Made by a program: the position numbers and the translations under genes. DNA of 64,000 nucleotides from Schistocerca nitens (Eukaryota; Arthropoda; Insecta; Orthoptera; Acrididae): contig NC_064619.1 of NCBI RefSeq assembly GCF_023898315.1, positions 499,692,594 through 499,756,593 on the forward strand, in the 5' to 3' direction. Positions 63,421-64,000 of this stretch are shown here, piece after piece. The notes under the pieces were generated by a model. The model was not told the DNA's origin. It saw only the letters and a program-made list of their open reading frames with translations, and did no database searches. The stretch's first letter is position 1. Each line of letters begins with the position of its first letter.

Positions 63421-64000
63421 TAAAAATGTAGTTTGTAAAGTGGCGTAGCACTGACAAATATGATGTAAGGTGTCTCCCTTGTCATCATGAGTGCTCTGGG
63501 AGCTCTACGTTGCAGTACTGAAGGACACGAAAAATTTTTGTGCACGTAAAATTTGATCTGAGGTGTACAATTAGTTTTGTGTTATTTCAATTTCACATAA
63601 GTAAACCTCAAAATTTTACTGACCCATTGTTTTCATTTGACTGACGTACCCTACTTTGGCAGGGACAAGAGGGAACTAGCGAATGAACGCTCCTACTGGA
63701 GCGCAAGAAATGCGAATGTGTTCCTGTTTGTTTAAATGAGCGACTGAAAAAGGGGGGGGGGGGGTAGGGGGTTACCAGCTGCCTCGTTGTAGTTTCCTCA
63801 GCAGCTTTTGAAATTTTCCAAAAAAATTTGTCATGCAGACACAGTCGCTGTTTTTTATGCTGCGAAAATGTTTAGAGGTGCTGAGGAAGGTATAATGACG
63901 TAGCAAATATCCCACCTTTTAGTCAGATTTTTAATAAAGTGCAGCATATGCACGTTTTTTATGCTCCGGTAGGAGCATTTTTCCACTTATGTTGCTGACC
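63421..64000. other. no recognisable gene, G-run
   Basis: Contains a 14-base G-run near 63751-63764. Otherwise unrecognised to the window end. Confidence 0.4.

Noticed and set aside
1..64000. Host protein-coding gene with introns
   Set aside because: Every frame with recognisable motifs belongs to a transposable element; no conserved exon chain with splice signals could be supported.

Overview
This window looks like a gene desert of transposable-element remains from an animal with a very large, repeat-swollen genome. The repeats suggest an insect, most likely a locust or grasshopper of the Schistocerca type. That is inferred from the dense tRNA-headed SINEs, Tc1 and mariner elements with TA target duplications, FADD-type non-LTR retrotransposons, Penelope-like elements, AT-rich unique sequence and poly-A tracts. 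No operons, ribosome binding sites, CRISPR arrays or bacterial genes are visible, and I could not support any single-copy host gene, intron-exon structure or functional tRNA/rRNA gene.

Layout. 0.6-1.1 kb: LINE reverse-transcriptase relic split by a SINE. 1.4-2.6 kb: hAT N-terminal relic inside a ~344-bp, ~97% identical inverted duplication. 4.2-6.5 kb: SINEs, a Penelope-like fragment and GC-rich sequence. 6.7-8.9 kb: tandem repeats and a pyrimidine-rich tract. 8.9-10.7 kb: complete but dead DD41D mariner with ~285-bp terminal repeats. 12.1-14.0 kb: DD34D mariner carrying three SINEs. 14.3-21.4 kb: LINE, mariner and Tc1 relics. 22.8-23.6 kb: foldback structures and an inverted pair of tRNA-Thr-like SINEs. 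24.5-26.9 kb: Tc1 and a Penelope element encoding a GIY-YIG endonuclease. 29.7-36.0 kb: SINEs and two Tc1 elements, each split by a LINE. 36.7-39.4 kb: mariner interrupted by a 1343-bp solo LTR and a SINE. 41-42.8 kb: Tc1 with two SINEs. 43.8-47.1 kb: Tc1 containing an LTR-like insert, containing a LINE, containing a SINE. 48.0-50.8 kb: old Tc1 containing a SINE and a structurally intact Tc1. 51.7-60.4 kb: more Tc1 and LINE copies, including an 860-bp deletion derivative. 60.4-64.0 kb: mostly unrecognised sequence, one SINE and a ~340-bp tandem repeat.

The only gene that looks capable of making its protein is the 340-residue Tc1 transposase at 49176-50198. It keeps its acidic triad, both terminal repeats, a TA duplication and a poly-A signal. 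Everything else encoding a transposase or reverse transcriptase is broken. The nesting gives a clear relative chronology: Tc1 and mariner elements first, LINEs, LTRs and SINEs into them later, and the intact Tc1 among the latest arrivals.
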